Of a stretch of 42,625 nt of DNA, positions 39,813 to 42,625 are shown piece after piece (within the stretch, counting starts at the first letter, position 1; each line of letters opens with the position of its first letter). The stretch is from DASSKF01 sp035690725 (GTDB taxonomy: Bacteria; Actinomycetota; Actinomycetes; Actinomycetales; Dermatophilaceae), in contig DASSKF010000078.1 of assembly GCA_035690725.1 (NCBI GenBank), positions 1 through 42,625 of the forward strand. Direction: 5' to 3'. The position numbers and the translations under genes are program-made. A model generated the notes under the pieces. That model saw only the letters and a program-made list of their open reading frames with translations, was not told the DNA's origin and searched no databases.

Positions 39813-40208
39813 CTACCGACGCGGCGGCTGCCGCGGGGCCCGTGCCACGGCGCGCAGCCGGGGCGGCACGTCCGTCGTGGCGGGCGGGTCCTGGCCCGGC
39901 AGGACGTCCAGCGTGTCCCCGCCCGGAGCCGCCTCGCACAGGACCGTCCGCGCCGCCTCGCCGACCCCGCTCAGGTACAGCTCGCCGCCGAGCCTGCGTG
40001 CCCGGGCACGCGCCGCCAACAAGGCACCCGCTCCCGCGGCGTCGACCGCGGTCATGCCCGACAGGTCGACCACCAGCATCGCGTTCGGGACGATGTCCCG
40101 CAGCAGCCGGTACAGCAATGGGTTGCCGGTGTGCCCATCCAGGACACCGTTGACCGCCACCACCCGGCGGCTGTCCTCGGCCGGTGACACGGCGCACCCG
40201 CCGGTCAC
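39813..40208 (-). CDS. STAS domain protein (anti-sigma factor antagonist-like)
   Basis: A 131-residue STAS-domain protein. VVAVNGVLDGHTGNPLLYRLLRDIVPNAMLVVDLSGMTAVDAAGAGALLAARARARRLGGELYLSGV is the sulfate-transporter/anti-sigma-antagonist fold, with the usual Ser phosphorylation site replaced by Ala-Ala (VDAAG). This suggests control without that phosphorylation, or a divergent function. GTG at 40206-40208 overlaps the stop of the upstream small gene (GTGA); GTG at residue 7 is an alternative. A Pro/Arg-rich tail ends the protein. Probably part of partner-switching control of a sigma factor, but no anti-sigma gene is visible. Confidence 0.8.
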   Translation of the reverse strand: MTGGCAVSPAEDSRRVVAVNGVLDGHTGNPLLYRLLRDIVPNAMLVVDLSGMTAVDAAGAGALLAARARARRLGGELYLSGVGEAARTVLCEAAPGGDTLDVLPGQDPPATTDVPPRLRAVARAPRQPPRR

Positions 40209-40489
40209 GCAGCATCAGACGAGAACGATCCGGGCACCGGCCCCGGACGGGCCGCTCGTTCGTGAACCGTCACCTTGCGGGCTCGCAGCTCGGCCACGAT
40301 GGCCGTCTCGTGTCGTGCGAGCATCACGGCCTGCGCCGGCGCCCCCGATCCGGCGCGGGCCTCGTGGCGGATGGCGTACTCGGTCTGGGCCAGCTCCACG
40401 ATCAGCTCGCGGATCGACGCACCGCTCAGTTCGAGCGCCGGCACCTGGTACTGGTCTTCGCTGGTGGCCGCATCAAGGGAAGTGCTCAT
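40205..40489 (-). CDS. Small hypothetical protein, 94 aa
   Basis: Not recognised. A 94-residue protein with a predicted helical core (ASIRELIVELAQTEYAIRHEARAGSGAPAQAVMLARHETAIVAELRARK) and a Pro/Ser-rich end. It has no membrane segment. GGAGG lies upstream of the ATG at 40489, with an adjacent GTG at 40492. Its stop overlaps the STAS gene start, so the two are translationally coupled, suggesting a partner role in the same signalling unit. Confidence 0.65.
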   Translation of the reverse strand: MSTSLDAATSEDQYQVPALELSGASIRELIVELAQTEYAIRHEARAGSGAPAQAVMLARHETAIVAELRARKVTVHERAARPGPVPGSFSSDAA

Positions 40490-40777
40490 CACCTGTGACC
40501 TCCGGTCCTGCTCACGTCGCGTTGGTCACCGGGGTCTGGGGCCACCACTTACGACGTCAAGGCTAACGCCCACACCCCCCTGCCCGGACAGATCGTCGCG
40601 GCCTCGTTGTGGTCAGGCTCCGATGAACACCTCGCAGCGACCGTCCCACGACGGCTGTGGATGACCGGTCCCCGGCCACGGGACGGCTCGTGTGACAGCA
40701 GCACCAGATCGCAGCAGCAAGCTCAGGCACGTCGCCGAGCGCGTCGTGGCCAGGTCGTCCGGGTGCGGCGGCGATGT

Positions 40778-41980
40778 TCACTCCTCCATCGCGGCGAACG
40801 CGTCCTCCACCCACGCCCAGTCGAGCCGCTCCTGCTCCAGTCGCAGTGACGGAGCGAAGACGTCCTCCACCAGGTCCTGGTAGAGCGACTGCTCCGCGCC
40901 GGTCAGGTGCTCGAGCCGTGCCCGTGTCGGCGAGGACTCCTGCCCCCAGCGGTCCCGGTGCGCCATGAGGGTGGCGCGGTCCATGAGCACCGACCGGGTC
41001 TGCGGGAGCAGACCGCGCAACAGGCTGAGGATCGCGAACCCGTGGGTGTCGAGGTCACCGGCATAGACGACGTCGGCGTCCCGCAGCCACGGGATGCGCC
41101 CCATCCGCCCGGCCGCGTAGCCGCCGCCCCAGATGACCACGCCCTCCGGCGGCACGGGCACGGCGAGGTAGGTGACGAGGTTCTCGACGACCACCGCCCG
41201 CTGGACACCGACGCGGAGCCGGGCGAGCTCCTGCGGCAGGACGGCGACCTCGGACAGCTCCGGCGGCAGGCCGGCGAACCCCTCGTCGACACGCATCCGC
41301 ACGAGGCGCGGCGGGGAGGCGAAGCCGAACCGCTCGGCGAAGCCCGAGCCCCGCGAGTGCCGCGTGTCGACACGGCCGCTCGGGAGCAGGGCCTCGAGCA
41401 GGTCGGCCAGCAGCGCCCGGTGGACCTCGATGAACTTGCTGTCCACGCCGGGCGCCTCCACCTCACGCAGGTAGCGGCCCCGGCCGGAGTGACGACACAG
41501 CCACCGCGCGGTGGCGAGCACGCGGGGCCACTCGCCGGCATGGGCGAGCACGCGCAGCGGGTTGTCGCTCACCCACCCGCCCAGCGAGGGCAGCTCCTCG
41601 GCGGTGAGGGCGCGGAGGCGCTCGAACGTCGCCACCTCGTCGGCGACACCGAGCAGCCGCCACGCCTGCTGGTAGCTGCCCAGCTGCGCGCGGGCGGGCA
41701 GGGTGTTGCGCCCGACGACGCGACCGCCCACCTGCCGGGTGACGAGGGTGTATGCGGTCCCGCCCCGGCTGCCGCGCGTCACCTGCCGCGCCCAGGACTG
41801 GACGGCGCCGAGGTCGGCGGCGACCTCCCGGGCGGTCGGCCCCCGCAGTGGCAGGTCGATCTCGGGGAAGGGCTCGCCGCGCGCACGGGCGCCGAGCAGC
41901 GACCCGTCGTCCCACCGCCGCCGCACCCGGGCGGCGATGTCGTCGGGCGTCGTCCACGCCGGCGGGGAGCCCCTCGTCAC
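40778..41980 (-). CDS. jetD: Wadjet system protein JetD (TOPRIM nuclease subunit)
   Basis: A 400-residue protein of the DUF3322/DUF2220 type, the JetD nuclease of Wadjet anti-plasmid systems, which cuts small circular DNA after loop extrusion by the JetABC condensin. The N-terminal DUF3322 part starts TPDDIAARVRRRWDDGSLL; FIEVHRALLADLLEALLP lies mid-protein. The TOPRIM residues are visible as AVVVENLVTYLAVP (Glu) and VVYAGDLDTHGFAIL (Asp-x-Asp). The GTG start overlaps the jetC stop (GTGA). It is the last gene of the leftward operon jetA-B-C-D, of which only jetC's end and jetD are in the window. Confidence 0.9.
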   Translation of the reverse strand: MTRGSPPAWTTPDDIAARVRRRWDDGSLLGARARGEPFPEIDLPLRGPTAREVAADLGAVQSWARQVTRGSRGGTAYTLVTRQVGGRVVGRNTLPARAQLGSYQQAWRLLGVADEVATFERLRALTAEELPSLGGWVSDNPLRVLAHAGEWPRVLATARWLCRHSGRGRYLREVEAPGVDSKFIEVHRALLADLLEALLPSGRVDTRHSRGSGFAERFGFASPPRLVRMRVDEGFAGLPPELSEVAVLPQELARLRVGVQRAVVVENLVTYLAVPVPPEGVVIWGGGYAAGRMGRIPWLRDADVVYAGDLDTHGFAILSLLRGLLPQTRSVLMDRATLMAHRDRWGQESSPTRARLEHLTGAEQSLYQDLVEDVFAPSLRLEQERLDWAWVEDAFAAMEE

Positions 41981-42625
41981 GACGTGGCGGCCGCGGCCTG
42001 TGCGAGCAGGTGCTGCTCCCGCTGGGCGTGGTAGTCCTCGATCGTCAGCGTCTGCAGGCGGGAACGCTCGCCGGTGCGGTTCTCGACGAATCCGACCGCC
42101 GACACGTAGGGCTCGATCACGTGGACCTTCTGCAGCGGCGTGACGATGAGCAGCTGCAGCCCGAGCCGCCGGAACAGGTCGAGGGCGTAGCGGGTGGAGG
42201 CGTCCGACCCGCGCCCGAACGCCTCGTCGATGACGACGAACCGGAAGTCGCGGGACCGCGTCACGCCCCACTCCAGCCGGAACTGGTAGGCCAGCGACGC
42301 GGCGAGGATCGTGTAGGCGAGCTTCTCCTTCTGGCCGCCGGACTTGCCGTCGGAGTCGGTGTAGTGCTCGTACTCCTGCCCGGTTTCGCGCCAGCGCTCC
42401 GAGGCGGCGAAGACGTACCAGTTGCGCACGTCGGTCACGGTCTGGGTCCACCGCCGGTCGGCGTCGGTCTGCCCCTCCCGACCGCGGAAGCGCTCGATGA
42501 TCCGCTTGACCCGCAGGAAGCGCTCCTCGGAGTACTGCTCGTCGACGAGGGCGTCGTCGGTGCAGGCCCGCAGCTCGTCGCGGAAGTCGCGGATCTCCTG
42601 GTGGGTGGTGGGCTGGGCGATGAGG
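41977..42625 (-). CDS. jetC: Wadjet system protein JetC (SMC-like ATPase), C-terminal fragment
   Basis: The frame is open to the right edge; 215 codons of the C-terminus are visible. The ABC-ATPase signature is SGGQKEKLAYTILAASLAYQF and the Walker B is FRFVVIDEAFGRGSD, followed by LQLLIVTPLQKVHVIEPYV, the MukB/JetC-type head. Upstream residues (EEQ-like coiled-coil end, RFLRVKRIIERFRGREG) fit the end of the coiled coil. JetC is the motor of the Wadjet loop extruder, working with JetA, JetB and the nuclease JetD. The stop overlaps the jetD start. Confidence 0.88.
   Translation of the reverse strand, partial: LIAQPTTHQEIRDFRDELRACTDDALVDEQYSEERFLRVKRIIERFRGREGQTDADRRWTQTVTDVRNWYVFAASERWRETGQEYEHYTDSDGKSGGQKEKLAYTILAASLAYQFRLEWGVTRSRDFRFVVIDEAFGRGSDASTRYALDLFRRLGLQLLIVTPLQKVHVIEPYVSAVGFVENRTGERSRLQTLTIEDYHAQREQHLLAQAAAATS

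Noticed and set aside
40563..40849. Possible small genes in the gap between the small signalling gene and jetD
   Set aside because: Frames in both directions here overlap jetD's end, are rich in Arg and lack ribosome-binding sites and conserved motifs. I see nothing else in 40490-40777.
1..42625. tRNA or rRNA genes and riboswitches
   Set aside because: I looked for cloverleaf-like ends, GGTTCGA T-arms and long conserved rRNA blocks and saw none I could support by eye.

Overview
The window is GC-rich chromosomal DNA from an actinomycete-type bacterium. The signs are very strong G/C bias at third codon positions, many GTG starts, GTGA/ATGA gene overlaps, an Lsr2-like nucleoid protein, ANTAR-domain regulators, mycobacterial-type L-lysine 6-transaminase and DinB2-like polymerase, and a MATE transporter gene beside dnaB. 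A member of Micrococcales (for example near Intrasporangiaceae) is my best guess, but the sequence alone does not prove a family.

Layout. (1) 1-6703: the start of a Gfo/Idh/MocA oxidoreductase and a PhyH-type dioxygenase run leftward, divergent from a LacI-family regulator. The regulator is followed by an ABC importer resembling the glycerol-3-phosphate system UgpAEB and a lipoprotein glycerophosphodiester phosphodiesterase. The phosphodiesterase would release glycerol-3-phosphate outside the cell, and the importer would take it up. (2) 6776-7907: a tiny XRE regulator with two perfect operator palindromes, and two small membrane proteins. (3) 7965-13316: a MATE exporter and dnaB, separated by a cluster of DnaA-box-like 9-mers. 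dnaB carries two inteins: one splits the Walker A loop and has the class 3 Trp-Cys-Thr signature, and the other is class 1 with a degraded endonuclease. (4) 13407-19233: a patch of small accessory genes. It holds a GNAT enzyme, a pterin-dehydratase/VOC fusion, an IS630-type element (1529 bp) with a passenger gene and a transposase missing its middle catalytic Asp, a lipoprotein, a nucleotidyltransferase and two frameshifted genes. (5) 19191-27372: a DinB2-like Y-family polymerase with Leu14 as steric gate, a small zinc-binding-type protein, an Lsr2-like protein, a cupin/SIS/sugar-kinase operon, a FAD oxidoreductase and MFS pair, a CGNR regulator coupled to a short DUF3626-like gene, and a paralogue of the pterin-dehydratase/VOC fusion.

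(6) 27499-38035: L-lysine 6-transaminase, divergent from a complete recC-recB-recD operon. recC and recD each contain an in-frame long palindrome, and recC also has a 15-bp tandem repeat. (7) 38084-40489: a stress-signalling cluster with a GAF and an ANTAR gene overlapping by ATGA, a fused GAF-ANTAR protein, a STAS protein and a small unknown protein. (8) 40778-42625: JetD and the C-terminal part of JetC of a Wadjet anti-plasmid system, running off the right edge.

Across the window the octamer GGTATGCC occurs 13 times on the two strands together, far more than composition predicts. It is a candidate Chi-like or other genome-wide signal.
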